Assembly: GCA_016874005.1 (NCBI GenBank)
Contig: VGVQ01000018.1
Span: forward strand, 23,100 to 87,099
Origin: Gemmatimonadota bacterium
GTDB lineage: Bacteria; Gemmatimonadota; Gemmatimonadetes; Gemmatimonadales; GWC2-71-9
DNA length: 64,000 nucleotides
Reading direction: 5' to 3'
Position numbers and translations under genes: made by a program
Shown: in pieces, positions 41,957 to 51,976 of the stretch
How the letters are laid out: each line of letters opens with the position of its first letter
Numbering within the stretch: position 1 is the stretch's first letter
Notes under the pieces: generated by a model
Seen by the model: the letters and a program-made list of their open reading frames with translations, nothing else
What the model was told of the DNA's origin: nothing
The model's database searches: none

Positions 41957-44241
41957 GGCCCGCCCCCGCCCCGAGCCGTCGCGACGGCGGAAGAGGCGAT
42001 CCAGCCCTGACTCCCCTGTCGGTCGACGACCAGCAGCCATCCCGGCCTCTGGGCCATCACCCGCACCGGCGTCAACCGCGCCAGCTGCCCCCGGTCGGCC
42101 GCGAGGCCGTGAGGAGCCTCGAGTAACCTTGGTTCTCCCCGAACGAACGCGTCCGGGCGGGCTCCGCCGAGGTCGGGCGCGAACCCGATGATCGAGGCGG
42201 CCAGGGCAACCGCCACCGGAACGGCGGGCCGGCTCGGCCGCCGGGCAAGGGTCGCCAGCGCAAGCCACCAGAGCACCAGCGCGGCCGCGGTCCGTTCGGA
42301 TCGCGACCAGGGTGGGTGGACGGCCGCTCGGAGCGGCTCATACTGACGCTCGAGGTTGGCCCACAGGGCCCGCGGTGACTCGGCTCTCGGGGCGAGCGCC
42401 AGGGCCTGGTCGAGCACGGCGGCGGCCTCGGCGTCTCGGTCGGCGAGGTACAAGGCCGCCCCAAGGTGGTACCAGTGCTGCCACCGGGTCGGTTCGCGAT
42501 CCACCCGCGCCCTGAAGCCCGCGACCGAGGCGAGCACCGCGCCGTCACGGTAGAGCCGATCCGGCGACTCCGGCTGCGCCAGCGCCGTCGAGGCCATCGC
42601 CACGATCGGCAGGCATCCCAGGCCGATCGACTGGCGCACCGGCCGGGGAACCCGGGCCAAGGCGTCGCTCACCGCTCCGACCAGCGCGATGGGCCCGTCG
42701 CCGCCAGTCGGGCCAAACCGATCGGCGTCGAGCTGGCTCTTCAACGTTGCCAGCCGCCGCGCCGTGGTGGCACCGATCGCGGCCCGACGAAAGGCCGACT
42801 CGAGACGCTCGAGGTGTCCCCGATCCGCTTCCGGCACCAGCCGGATCACCAGTCGCTCCAACGCGACGAGATCGTCCGGCCTTCGGGGAGCGGACGGTCG
42901 GCGTCGATACCGCCGGAGGCCGGCATAGCCAAGAAGCAAGAGTACCGGAGTGCCGGCCAGTACCGGCACCAGCCATCCACTCATCCCCCGAGTCAGGTAC
43001 CAGGTCGGATCGTCTCGAATCGCGACCAGGGCCGGCGGCTCACGCGGCGGGCCGCTACGGGTGCCGGTGAGCACGGGGATGACCAGTCCAATCCCCTTCG
43101 CGGCGCGGTAATCACCACGATCGGTGTCGAAGTACGGATAGTCGATCGGCGGCAGGGCCACACTGCCGACGCTGTCGGCCAGCAGCAGGAAGTGGAAGGT
43201 CTTCACGCCCCCCAGCCGCCCCGCTTGCGGCTGACCGGTTTCGGATACCCGGTCGAGGTAGGCCCGCGTCCCCATCGGCCAAGGGACGTTAGGCGGCGGC
43301 CAGAACGCCAGATTGCCGAACCCCGACACCGTGACTTCGATTGGAAGGACCTCTCCCGCCCGGGCGGGAAGCGACCGGATCCGGTAGCCGACCTGCAACG
43401 CTCGGCCATGCGGACCGCGGAATCCGCCCGGGGCCGCTGCTGGCGGGACGACGTCGATGGTGATCGGAGGACTGGCCTCCTCGATCGGTCGTTCATCCCC
43501 GGAGGCGCGCCGGGTCAACGGCACCGCGTACTCGAGCCGGGCGGGCGGGATGACCAGGCTGCCCGCGGTCAGTGGAAAGGCAACCTGATGGCTCACGAAC
43601 AAGTCATAGGTTTCCTCGCCGATCGTCCGACTGGACACGATTCCCGGCAACGGCGGCTGCGGCACGGTCCAGACGCCGGCTAGCACCGGTGGCTTGAGCG
43701 TCGGCGGCCGCCGAAGCCTGTTCCGGAGCGAACGGGGAAACCACGCCGCCGTCAGCACATCGAGCTGGTCCCCTTGGTAGACCTCGGCGGACGAGGCAAC
43801 GATGGCCAAGGTCGCGTTCTGGCCCGGGTCCGGTGGGGGTACCCGCTGGATCAACTCGATCAGCCGGGGATTGCGATTCGCGTCGGCGTTCGAGGTGGCG
43901 CTCACCACGACTTCCACTTCCGGGGCGACTTCGGTCGTCGAGCCCACGAAGACCAGGACCGGAGAAAAGCGCCACCGGCCAACCTCCGCGGCCCGCAGGG
44001 TGAGCTCGAGTTGAAAGGCCCGCGCCGGGGGATTGGATCCGAGGACCGGGTCGAGCCGCTCGGTTCGCTCGACCACTTCGAGCCCGGTCACCTCCGGTAG
44101 CTCCACTCGGAAGGCACCCGACAGCGACGTCACCGCCCGGAGCGAATAGCTGATCTGCTCGCCAATCGGAGCCCGGTCGCGATCGACCGTCGCGGTCACC
44201 GCGACCTGCCCGGCCTGAACCCACAGGAAAAGGGCGATCAC
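41953..44241 (-). CDS. BatD-type protein fused to a TPR and SH3-like C-terminus (BatD-BatE)
   Basis: 762 residues from a GTG overlapping the upstream stop. Signal peptide (ALFLWVQAGQVA), then a BatD-like beta-rich periplasmic region (VDRDRAPIGEQISYSLRAV; SAEVYQGDQLDVLTAAW; GEVLPIEVTVSGFGNL). A membrane helix lies about 470-490 and a helical cytoplasmic part after it. Then come another membrane helix, TPR-like repeats (WYHLGAALYLADRDAEAAAVLDQALAL) and a final SH3-like domain (ARLTPVRVMAQRPGWLLVVDR). In Bacteroides BatD and BatE are separate. Role: aerotolerance/stress complex with the VWA proteins and MoxR, by family. Confidence 0.82.
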   Translation of the reverse strand: MIALFLWVQAGQVAVTATVDRDRAPIGEQISYSLRAVTSLSGAFRVELPEVTGLEVVERTERLDPVLGSNPPARAFQLELTLRAAEVGRWRFSPVLVFVGSTTEVAPEVEVVVSATSNADANRNPRLIELIQRVPPPDPGQNATLAIVASSAEVYQGDQLDVLTAAWFPRSLRNRLRRPPTLKPPVLAGVWTVPQPPLPGIVSSRTIGEETYDLFVSHQVAFPLTAGSLVIPPARLEYAVPLTRRASGDERPIEEASPPITIDVVPPAAAPGGFRGPHGRALQVGYRIRSLPARAGEVLPIEVTVSGFGNLAFWPPPNVPWPMGTRAYLDRVSETGQPQAGRLGGVKTFHFLLLADSVGSVALPPIDYPYFDTDRGDYRAAKGIGLVIPVLTGTRSGPPREPPALVAIRDDPTWYLTRGMSGWLVPVLAGTPVLLLLGYAGLRRYRRRPSAPRRPDDLVALERLVIRLVPEADRGHLERLESAFRRAAIGATTARRLATLKSQLDADRFGPTGGDGPIALVGAVSDALARVPRPVRQSIGLGCLPIVAMASTALAQPESPDRLYRDGAVLASVAGFRARVDREPTRWQHWYHLGAALYLADRDAEAAAVLDQALALAPRAESPRALWANLERQYEPLRAAVHPPWSRSERTAAALVLWWLALATLARRPSRPAVPVAVALAASIIGFAPDLGGARPDAFVRGEPRLLEAPHGLAADRGQLARLTPVRVMAQRPGWLLVVDRQGSQGWIASSAVATARGGGGP

Positions 44242-45851
44242 CAGTCTTTCCCCGACGAGCTGCGAACGCCACGACGGCGGCGAATCTGCTCGTTGCGAAC
44301 CCCCTGTTCGGCGCGCTCGACCGAGCGGAGGATCTGCTCCGCTTCCGCCGCCGACATGCCCCGGGCGTTGCCAACGGCGGACGGTGGCGGTGGAGCGCCT
44401 CCCCGGGGCGGCGGGCGGTTGCTGCTGCCGCTGTTCGGGGGCGGCGGCTTTCGCCGATTTACCAATTCGAGGTTCCACTTCGCCGGTCGCGATGCGGGGG
44501 ACAACAGCAGCGCGTCCTTGAAGCGGCCCGCGGCTTCGGCCTCGAGGCTGTCTCGGCGAACCGAATCGCCCCGGGCTTCCACCAGCGAGACCAACCCGAG
44601 GTTGTACAAGGCCCGAAACCGGATGTCCGGATCGAGCGACCTGGCCGCCTCGGCGAGGGCCTTCCGGGCGTCGTCATACCGCCCCTGCGCGAGAGCGAGG
44701 ACCCCGCTGTTGTACTGCGCCGTGTCTCGGCCCTGCCGGGTCTGGGCCATCCGCGCGAAGGCGGCAGCTGCCCCCGCGGTATCGCGGACCCCGAGTCGGC
44801 GTACCCCGTCGGCGGGCCGCTGTGCGGCGGTCCTGCCGGGGAGGAGCACCAAGCCGGCCACCGCCACCAGCGAAGCTGTTCGGCGCGACGCGGTTTGGAG
44901 CGCCAGGATGGCGAACGCGCCCAGCGCGAGAATCCAGGCCCGGGGAATCAAGTCCTCGGTCCGGCGGCCCTTTGCGGGATCCCGATCCAGCGAGGCAAGT
45001 GTCTTCCACACCGCGCCAGCTTGATCCGGGAAATCGGCGGGAACCAGAATACCCTCCGCGGCATCGGCTACCGCCCGGAGGACCTCGTCCCGGCGGGCGG
45101 TGACCACCTCGGCGCCGGCATCGTCCTTCTTGTACTCGACCAGCGCTCCCGCGGCGTCTCGCAGCGGAATCCGCGCCGGGGCGAGCCCACCGGCCCCGAC
45201 GACGATCACGGTCACTCCGATGCCCTTGAGCGCCCGGGCCGCGGCCAGGGCCGCTGGCAACGAATCGTGGGCTTCGCCATCGGTGAACACGACCATCGCC
45301 CTGGCCCCGCCCTCGGAGGCCGCCTCCAGCAGTTCCTTGCCCTGTCGCAGCACAGCCGCCAATTCGGTCCCGCCCTCGCTGGCAATGTCGGGGTCGAGGG
45401 CGTCGAGCTGGAGCTGCACGGCTCCGTCATCGAGGGTCAGGGGGGTGAGGATGTAGCTCCGCCCGGCGAACGCGAGCAGGGCGACCCGGTCGCCCCGAAC
45501 GTCCTGCAGCAAGCGACGGGATTCCCGGACGGCCCGGGCCAGCCGGCTCGGCGCGGCGTCTTCAGCGAGCATGGAACGGCTGATGTCGATCGCGAACACC
45601 AGGTTGAGGGCTCGGGTCTCGGTATCGACGTCGGCGCTTCCGAAACGTGGTCCCGCGGCGCCGACGACAACGAGGCCGCCGACGACGGCGAGCACCCCGG
45701 GGGTGAGCCGGCGCAGGGCGGTGGCAGGGGCCGCCGCCAGCCACCCCTTGGTTGCTTCGAGCCGACGCCGCCCCGCCCACACGGCAAGCCCCAGCACCGC
45801 CAGGGCAACCACCGGCGCGAGCCAAAGCACCGCTGGCGAGTCGAACGTCAT
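44238..45851 (-). CDS. VWA-domain membrane protein with TPR tail (BatB-BatC fusion)
   Basis: 537 residues. Two N-terminal membrane helices precede a von Willebrand A domain with MIDAS DISRSM, TPLTLDDGAVQ and VFTDGEAHDS, then a third helix (about 305-320). From about 335 a signal-like stretch leads into TPR repeats (AAAFARMAQTRQGRDTAQYNSGVLALAQGRYDDARKAL). The tail is Pro-rich, then basic, and begins with a helix. This equals BatB plus BatC in one chain. ATGA overlaps at both ends couple it with its neighbours. Confidence 0.85.
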   Translation of the reverse strand: MTFDSPAVLWLAPVVALAVLGLAVWAGRRRLEATKGWLAAAPATALRRLTPGVLAVVGGLVVVGAAGPRFGSADVDTETRALNLVFAIDISRSMLAEDAAPSRLARAVRESRRLLQDVRGDRVALLAFAGRSYILTPLTLDDGAVQLQLDALDPDIASEGGTELAAVLRQGKELLEAASEGGARAMVVFTDGEAHDSLPAALAAARALKGIGVTVIVVGAGGLAPARIPLRDAAGALVEYKKDDAGAEVVTARRDEVLRAVADAAEGILVPADFPDQAGAVWKTLASLDRDPAKGRRTEDLIPRAWILALGAFAILALQTASRRTASLVAVAGLVLLPGRTAAQRPADGVRRLGVRDTAGAAAAFARMAQTRQGRDTAQYNSGVLALAQGRYDDARKALAEAARSLDPDIRFRALYNLGLVSLVEARGDSVRRDSLEAEAAGRFKDALLLSPASRPAKWNLELVNRRKPPPPNSGSSNRPPPRGGAPPPPSAVGNARGMSAAEAEQILRSVERAEQGVRNEQIRRRRGVRSSSGKDW

Positions 45852-46825
45852 GGCGCCCGCACCGCCACGGTGCTCGCCAGGCCCAACTCGGCGAGGAGTA
45901 GCGTCACCGCCAGGATCAGAAAAGGCCGAGTGCTCTCGTCCGCGGATCGATATCGGATCATCTCCACTTGCGACGTTTCCATCTCGTCGATCTGGCCGAA
46001 AATCCGGCTCAGCGCGTCGCTGTCCTTGGCGCGGAAGTATCGCCCCCCGGTGCGCTCGGCGATCTCATTGAGGAGGACTTCATCGATCCGGACCGGAAGC
46101 ATCTCGTAGCGATAGCCGGAAAGGCCCCGGCCGGTGGGAATCCGCGCTTCTCCTTCGGTCCCGACCCCGATGGTATAGACCCGCACACCTAACGCCGCCG
46201 CCGCGTCTGCCGCGGTCCGTGGATCGATCGCGCCGCGATTGTTCTCGCCGTCGGTGAGCAGCAGGACCACCTTCGAGCGGCTCTTGACCCGACGGAGTCG
46301 ATTCGTCGCGGTGGCGAGGCCGCTGCCGATGGCGGTGCCATCGTCGAGCGCCCCGATCCGCAGGTCGAGTACCGCTCGCTCGAGCACCGGATAGTCGAGG
46401 GTCACCGGGACCTGGGTGAGGGCCTCGCCGGCGAAGGCCACCAACCCGATCCGATCCGATTCGCGGCCCCGAATGAACCCGACCGCCTGCCGTTTGGCGA
46501 CCTCGAGCCGGTTCGAGGGCGCGAAATCCTCGGCCAACATGCTGCTCGAGACGTCGACCGCGATGACGATCGAGATGCCCTCGCGGCGAACGGTCGTTCG
46601 GTCCCCGGGCAGGCGGGGACCGGCGGCGGCGATGATCAACGCCAGCAGTGCCCCGACCCGGCAGAACAGTGGCAGGTACGCCGGCCAGCTTCGGCCAACC
46701 GCCGCCACCGCGACCCGTCCATCGGCGATCCGGGCCGCGGTGGGTCGAAGCCGGCGGCGCCACCACAGCCACAGCCCGACCCCGAGCACCAGCAGCAAGA
46801 GCGCCGGTCTGGCGAAGGTGATCAT
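45848..46825 (-). CDS. VWA-domain membrane protein, BatA type
   Basis: 325 residues from the ATG at 46825, which overlaps the upstream stop (ATGA). N-terminal helix ARPALLLLVLGVGLWLW, a second helix near 60, a VWA domain with full MIDAS (DVSSSM, TAIGSGLA, LTDGENNRGAIDP), and a C-terminal membrane helix. Typical BatA, thought to form an inner-membrane complex with BatB and BatD. Ala-Leu-Gly uses TTA in a CCTAACG/CGTTAGG word. Confidence 0.88.
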   Translation of the reverse strand: MITFARPALLLLVLGVGLWLWWRRRLRPTAARIADGRVAVAAVGRSWPAYLPLFCRVGALLALIIAAAGPRLPGDRTTVRREGISIVIAVDVSSSMLAEDFAPSNRLEVAKRQAVGFIRGRESDRIGLVAFAGEALTQVPVTLDYPVLERAVLDLRIGALDDGTAIGSGLATATNRLRRVKSRSKVVLLLTDGENNRGAIDPRTAADAAAALGVRVYTIGVGTEGEARIPTGRGLSGYRYEMLPVRIDEVLLNEIAERTGGRYFRAKDSDALSRIFGQIDEMETSQVEMIRYRSADESTRPFLILAVTLLLAELGLASTVAVRAP

Positions 46826-47559
46826 GACGTCCGACTCCGCCAACGCTGGGCGGCCAGCGCCAGTTCAGCCAATCGACCGGGATCGGACCGCTCCCGGAAA
46901 TTCGCGTCGGCGAGCTGAGCCACCAGGGCGAGGCCGGCATCTCGCTCGGCTGGCGGCCGAGCAGCCGCCTCCGCGGCGATCAGCTTGGCCCACCCATCGA
47001 GCACCGTCCGGGCCTCGCCCGCGGCCCGCCACTGCTCCAGGATTTCGGTCGGATCCGAGGGTGGTTCGGCGGATGTCGTCGGTTCCACGGCGCCCGACCG
47101 GCGGCGCCCGAACCAAGCGAGCCCAGCCCACACCAAACCGGCGATCGGCACCAACACCGCGACCGGCAGCCAGGAGCGGGTCGCCTGATCGACGACACCT
47201 TCCGCCGGCTCGGGTTGAAGCGACGCCTTGGGCACGCTGTCGGGGAGCAGCGCCGCGATCGTCACCACGTGCTCGGTCGCCGGTAGGGTGTCGGAGCGGC
47301 CCGCACTGGACACCACGATGGCCCCGGGCACGGTAACCCGATGATCCCCCGGAAACCAGAACGCGACGGGGTATCGGACGACCGCGAGGCCGGCCCGGTA
47401 GTCGACCTCAGGAGCGGCCAGGACGGAGCCCAAATCCCCGAGGTCCCAAACCTGCGGGCGCAAGACATGGCCGGCTGGGACCCGCGCCGCCACGGCGAGC
47501 CATACCGTATCGCCGACCGAGGCGGCCGCGAGCTGGAGGACCAGTCCGAGGGCCATCAT
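46822..47559 (-). CDS. Envelope protein of the Bat operon, unknown family
   Basis: 245 residues. A signal-like start (MALGLVLQLAAASVGD) precedes a beta-rich periplasmic domain (VPAGHVLRPQVWDLGDLGSVLAAPEVDYRAG ... GDHRVTVPGAIVV). One membrane helix (about 145-163) follows, then a cytoplasmic helical domain rich in Ala/Arg with PTEILEQWRAAGEARTVLDGW. The position between DUF58 and BatA is where DUF4381-type helper proteins sit in other operons, and the architecture is similar, but the sequence does not let me name it. Overlaps both neighbours by 4 bases. Confidence 0.68.
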   Translation of the reverse strand: MMALGLVLQLAAASVGDTVWLAVAARVPAGHVLRPQVWDLGDLGSVLAAPEVDYRAGLAVVRYPVAFWFPGDHRVTVPGAIVVSSAGRSDTLPATEHVVTIAALLPDSVPKASLQPEPAEGVVDQATRSWLPVAVLVPIAGLVWAGLAWFGRRRSGAVEPTTSAEPPSDPTEILEQWRAAGEARTVLDGWAKLIAAEAAARPPAERDAGLALVAQLADANFRERSDPGRLAELALAAQRWRSRTS

Positions 47560-48439
47560 CGACGTCCGGGACGCCTCCTCGGCGCGAAGGCCCGACGGAG
47601 CACTGGGGCATAGTCCTCTCCGACATCGATGGCAAGATGACGAACCGCCGCCGCTTTCAGCCGCTGGTTGCGACGCTCGACTCCCGCCCGCGCGGCGCTT
47701 TCCCACCGACGCCTGACGGCCGAATCACCGAGATTGACCAAAGCCCGCGCCCGTGTCTCGGGGTCCTCGAAGGTCACCCAGCCCAGCCCGGCCGGCCGAA
47801 TTTCCCTCGCGTCGTCGACCGTGACGGCGGTGACGTCGTGCCGGGCCGACAACTGCTTGAGGGCGTTATCCCATCCGTCGGCGAGGAAGTCGGACACCAC
47901 GACCACGACACCCCGGTGGCGGAGGACCCGCGAGGCGTATCGGAGCGCCCCGGCCAAATCGGTGCCGGTTCCCGTCGGCGCGAAAGCCAGCAGGTCCCGG
48001 ATCAGTCGGAGCGCGTGGCGGCGCCCCTTGGCCGGTCGCACCACGTGTTCGACCGTGTCGCTGAACAACAAGGCGCCGACTCGGTCCTGTTCCCTGGCAC
48101 CCGCCAGGGCGAGCACCGCCGCCACCTCGACCGCTCGCGCCGCCCGTTCGATCGGCCGGCCGACGTGGGTCGAGCCGGATTGGTCGACCACCAGGAGCAG
48201 GGTCAGTTCGCGTTCTTCGGTGAAGGTCTTGACGAAGGGTGAACCGAGGCGAGCGGAGACGTTCCAGTCGATCGCCCGATAGTCGTCGCCCTGTTCGTAC
48301 GCCCGGACCTCGGCGAACTCCATTCCCTGTCCCCGGAACACCGAGCGCGATTCGCCGGCGAAGAGCGAATCGATGACCCCTCGGGTCCGGATCGCGATCC
48401 CCTTGACCTGCTTGAGCAGTTCGGGCGCTACCCGAACGG

Positions 48440-48443
<4 letters not shown>
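47556..48443 (-). CDS. DUF58 domain protein of the MoxR/Bat operon
   Basis: 295 residues, soluble. The DUF58 signature is clear: VFRGQGMEFAEVRAYEQGDDYRAIDWNVSARLG followed by VKTFTEERELTLLLVVDQSGS, a degenerate VWA-type MIDAS. GALRYASRVLRHRGVVVVVSDFL continues the VWA-like fold. It is the usual partner of MoxR ATPases. The GTG start overlaps the moxR stop (GTGA). Confidence 0.9.
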
Positions 48444-49417
<974 letters not shown>

Positions 49418-49440
49418 CGCCGCCTCATCCGAGCAAAACG

Positions 49441-50166
49441 TTAGGTTCGCGGCAGATCGACGGCGCGGTAGATCGCGCCGATTTCCGCCGGGGACAGCTC
49501 GCGCCAGGCCCCGGGCTCGAGGTCGCCGAGCCGGATCGGGCCATAGCTGAGTCGGGCCAACCGCTCCACTTTCGCGCCGGCCGCCGCGATCCACTTCCGA
49601 ACGATGGCATGACGCCCCTCGGTCAGGGTGACGTCCACGATGCTCCGGCCGTCACGCCCGGGCCGGACCCTCACGGCCGTCGGCTGGACCGGGCGCCCAT
49701 CGATCACGACGCGCTTGCCAAGGGATTGTTCCAAGGTGGCCGTCGGTTGCCCGTGCACCAGCGCGGTGTAGCGGCGGGGGATTCGGTGACGCGGGTGGGT
49801 GAGCCGGTGAACCGCATCACCATCCGTCGTCAACAGGAGGAGGCCGGTGGTCATGACGTCGAGGCGGCCGACGTACGTCAGCCCTTTGACCTTCGGGAGG
49901 AGATCGAATACGGTGCGACGGCCCTCGTCATCTTCCGCGGTGGTCACCACGCCGAGCGGCTTGTGGAAGGCGAGCCAGCGAGTCGGCGCCGGCCGGACCC
50001 GCTTGCCTTTGACCAGGACCGTGTGCCGGTCCGGATCGGCCTTCGAGCCCAACGTCGCCACCCGCCCGTCGACCGTCACGGCGCCTTGCTCGATCAGCTC
50101 TTCGGCCCGGCGTCGCGATGCCACGCCAGCTCGGGCGAGCAGGCGCTGGAGCCGCATTTCGGTCAC
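49441..50166 (-). CDS. rRNA pseudouridine synthase, RsuA/RluB family
   Basis: 241 residues. An N-terminal S4 RNA-binding domain (RLQRLLARAGVASRRRAEELIEQGAVTVDG) precedes the catalytic domain with VGRLDVMTTGLLLLTTDG (catalytic Asp) and EGRHAIVRKW. RluB of 23S rRNA is the likeliest role, since this gene usually follows scpA-scpB as it does here. The GTG overlaps the scpB stop (GTGA). The TAA stop lies in a CCTAACG word. Confidence 0.93.
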   Translation of the reverse strand: MTEMRLQRLLARAGVASRRRAEELIEQGAVTVDGRVATLGSKADPDRHTVLVKGKRVRPAPTRWLAFHKPLGVVTTAEDDEGRRTVFDLLPKVKGLTYVGRLDVMTTGLLLLTTDGDAVHRLTHPRHRIPRRYTALVHGQPTATLEQSLGKRVVIDGRPVQPTAVRVRPGRDGRSIVDVTLTEGRHAIVRKWIAAAGAKVERLARLSYGPIRLGDLEPGAWRELSPAEIGAIYRAVDLPRT

Positions 50167-50747
50167 GAGTCGGCTTCGACGAAGGCCGCGGCATCCTGAT
50201 CCACGTCATCGATTGGCTTGGGAGCCTGCAACGCGATCGACAGCTCTTCGGCGCGGGGGAGGTTGGCGAGATCCGGGAGCCCGAGCAGTTCGAGGAACTG
50301 CGGTGTCGTGCTGTAGAGGAGCGGGCGTCCCAGCGCCTCGCCGCGGCCGGTGACCTCGATCAACCCGCGCTCCTGGAGGGTCCGCAGCACGCCCGCCGCG
50401 TTGACCCCGCGGATCTCCTCGATTTCGGCCCGGCCAACCGGCTGCCGGTAGGCGATGGTGGCCAGCGTTTCGAGCATCGCCGCGGAGAGTCGGGGCGGCT
50501 TCTGGTTGAGCTGGGCTCGCTCGATGGCGGCGGCGAACGCCGGCCGGGTGACGATCTGAAACCCACCGGCCATTTCCACCATTTCGACCCCGTGCCCGTC
50601 GAAATCGTAGTGCTCGCGGAGTTGCTCGATTGCCTGCCGGAACTCCGCCAGGCTGACGTCGGGGTCGAGCGTCTGGAGTTCTTCGACGGTCACCGGGCGC
50701 GGGGCCGCGAACAGCGCCGCTTCAATCAGCTGGGCGAGGGGATTCAC
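50163..50747 (-). CDS. scpB: Segregation and condensation protein B
   Basis: 194 residues. Kleisin-binding partner of the SMC-ScpA condensin. Two winged-helix domains: NPLAQLIEAALFAAPRPVTVEEL at the start and RLSAAMLETLATIAYRQPVGRAEIEEIRGVN in the middle, with the ending TTPQFLELLGLPDLANLP. It starts with a GTG inside scpA (26-base overlap) and overlaps the pseudouridine synthase by 4. Confidence 0.95.
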   Translation of the reverse strand: MNPLAQLIEAALFAAPRPVTVEELQTLDPDVSLAEFRQAIEQLREHYDFDGHGVEMVEMAGGFQIVTRPAFAAAIERAQLNQKPPRLSAAMLETLATIAYRQPVGRAEIEEIRGVNAAGVLRTLQERGLIEVTGRGEALGRPLLYSTTPQFLELLGLPDLANLPRAEELSIALQAPKPIDDVDQDAAAFVEADS

Positions 50748-51498
50748 GGACGATCACCACCGGCCCGAAGGCCTCGGTTTGAATGAGAAAGGCAGTCCCC
50801 CGCCGCGCCAGTTCCAGGAGGGCGAGGAGGGTGGAAAGAACGTCCACGATCGTCGGGCGCGGCCCGATGGCCTCGGTCCAGGTGATCTCGGCCCGATCGG
50901 CGAGCAGGGTCTGAATGCGGAGGGTCGCCCCCTCGACGTTGAGGGGACGAGCCACGACCCGGTGCATCACCGGATGGAGAATCGCCGCGATCACCCGCTC
51001 GACCGCCGCCAAGAGGTCCACCAGATCGAGGGTCAGCGGTGGCGGCGGAAGGTCGGGCGGCGGTGGGAGATAACCCCGCGCGAATCGCATCGAGCGGCGG
51101 TCCGCCTGCTGGTGCATCCACACCGCGATCTCTTTGATCTGCTGGTATTCGAGCAGCCGCCGGACCAACTCCGCCCGAGGATCGTCCCACTCTTCGCCGT
51201 CAGCCCCTCGGGGCAACAACATCTGCGCCTTGAGCCGAACGAGCCGACTGGCCATCTCGAGATAGTCGGCGGCCTGGTTCAGGCCTAACGCATGGACGGC
51301 CTTGAGGAACTGATCGGCGATCCGGGCGATCGGGATGTCCGCGATGTCGATCCGCTCTTCTCCCAACAGGTGCAAGAGGAGGTCGAGCGGCCCGGTGAAG
51401 GACTCCAGCTCGACGACGAACCCGGAATCGGCCAGAACGCCGATCGACGGCGCCGACGAATCAGAGCTCGGATCCGAAACGAAACCGATTGCGGCCAA
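50722..51498 (-). CDS. scpA: Segregation and condensation protein A
   Basis: 258 residues from TTG 51498, chosen because GGAG lies 10 bases before it and no ATG is near. Kleisin subunit that bridges SMC heads. VELESFTGPLDLLLHLLGEERIDIADIPIARIADQFL is diagnostic, followed by ADYLEMASRLVRLKAQMLLPR and, after a Pro-rich linker, the C-terminal winged helix. Ala-Leu-Gly at about 75 uses TTA in a CCTAACG/CGTTAGG word. It is divergent from rpsT. Confidence 0.92.
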   Translation of the reverse strand: MAAIGFVSDPSSDSSAPSIGVLADSGFVVELESFTGPLDLLLHLLGEERIDIADIPIARIADQFLKAVHALGLNQAADYLEMASRLVRLKAQMLLPRGADGEEWDDPRAELVRRLLEYQQIKEIAVWMHQQADRRSMRFARGYLPPPPDLPPPPLTLDLVDLLAAVERVIAAILHPVMHRVVARPLNVEGATLRIQTLLADRAEITWTEAIGPRPTIVDVLSTLLALLELARRGTAFLIQTEAFGPVVIVRESPRPAD

Positions 51499-51508
51499 GA
51501 TTTCCGTT

Positions 51509-51512
51509 CTCC
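51509..51512 (-). promoter_or_regulatory. GGAG supporting the scpA TTG start
   Basis: GGAG on the minus strand lies 10 bases before TTG at 51498. No ATG or GTG in the frame gives a better-placed start for the ScpA N-terminus. Confidence 0.4.
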
Positions 51513-51572
51513 AGTAGGCCGGTGGAATATGGCAGGATTCGCCCGTCGGGCGAAGGGGGCGCGGGGCCAAGG

Positions 51573-51602
51573 GTTGCCCGAAGCCCGGTCCAGGCGCTAG
51601 TT
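51573..51602 (+). promoter_or_regulatory. Promoter of rpsT
   Basis: TTGCCC (51573-51578), 18-base spacer, TAGTTT (51597-51602). The hexamer and spacer pattern is like that of the roadblock-manC promoter (TTGACT-18-TAGTCT). Leader of about 50 bases, ending in AGGAG six bases before the GTG. Confidence 0.5.
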
Positions 51603-51658
51603 TATGTGGCTAAGTTCCTTGTTCGAAGTCCGGCCGAACCGCCAGTCAGGAGTCGCGA

Positions 51659-51901
51659 GTGCCCCGCCTTAAGTCCGCCAAGAAGCGAATGCGTCAGGCC
51701 AAGTCACGCACGGCCCTCAACCGCACCCAGCGAAGTCAGTTGCGCACGGCCGTCAAGCGGGTTCGGCAGGCGACCGACGACAAGGCCCGGGCCGACGCTC
51801 TGGCCGTGGCGAGCAAACTCCTCGACCGAGCCGGGCGCAAGCGGCTGATCCACCCCAACGCCGCCGCCCGTCAGAAGAGTCGGCTCAGCCGGATCAAGTA
51901 G
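51659..51901 (+). CDS. rpsT: 30S ribosomal protein S20
   Basis: 80 residues, GTG start with AGGAG six bases upstream. Basic three-helix protein that binds the 5' domain of 16S rRNA. PRLKSAKKRMRQAKSRTALNRTQRSQLRTAVKRV at the start and KRLIHPNAAARQKSRLSRI at the end are the family marks. It is a single-gene unit with its own promoter and terminator, and the only plus-strand gene between 33727 and 60648. Confidence 0.97.
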   Translation: MPRLKSAKKRMRQAKSRTALNRTQRSQLRTAVKRVRQATDDKARADALAVASKLLDRAGRKRLIHPNAAARQKSRLSRIK

Positions 51902-51925
51902 GCGAGTCGGTTTCCGAGAATCAAA

Positions 51926-51953
51926 CGGGGCGGTCCGAATCCGGACCGCCCCG
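51926..51953. terminator. Strong bidirectional hairpin terminator after rpsT
   Basis: A 12-bp perfect stem CGGGGCGGTCCG/CGGACCGCCCCG with a 4-base loop. On the minus strand it is followed by TTTGATTC, on the plus strand by CTGTCGTTCC. It serves both rpsT and the convergent zinc-ribbon gene. Confidence 0.75.
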
Positions 51954-51976
51954 CTGTCGTTCCCCGCCCTCCATCC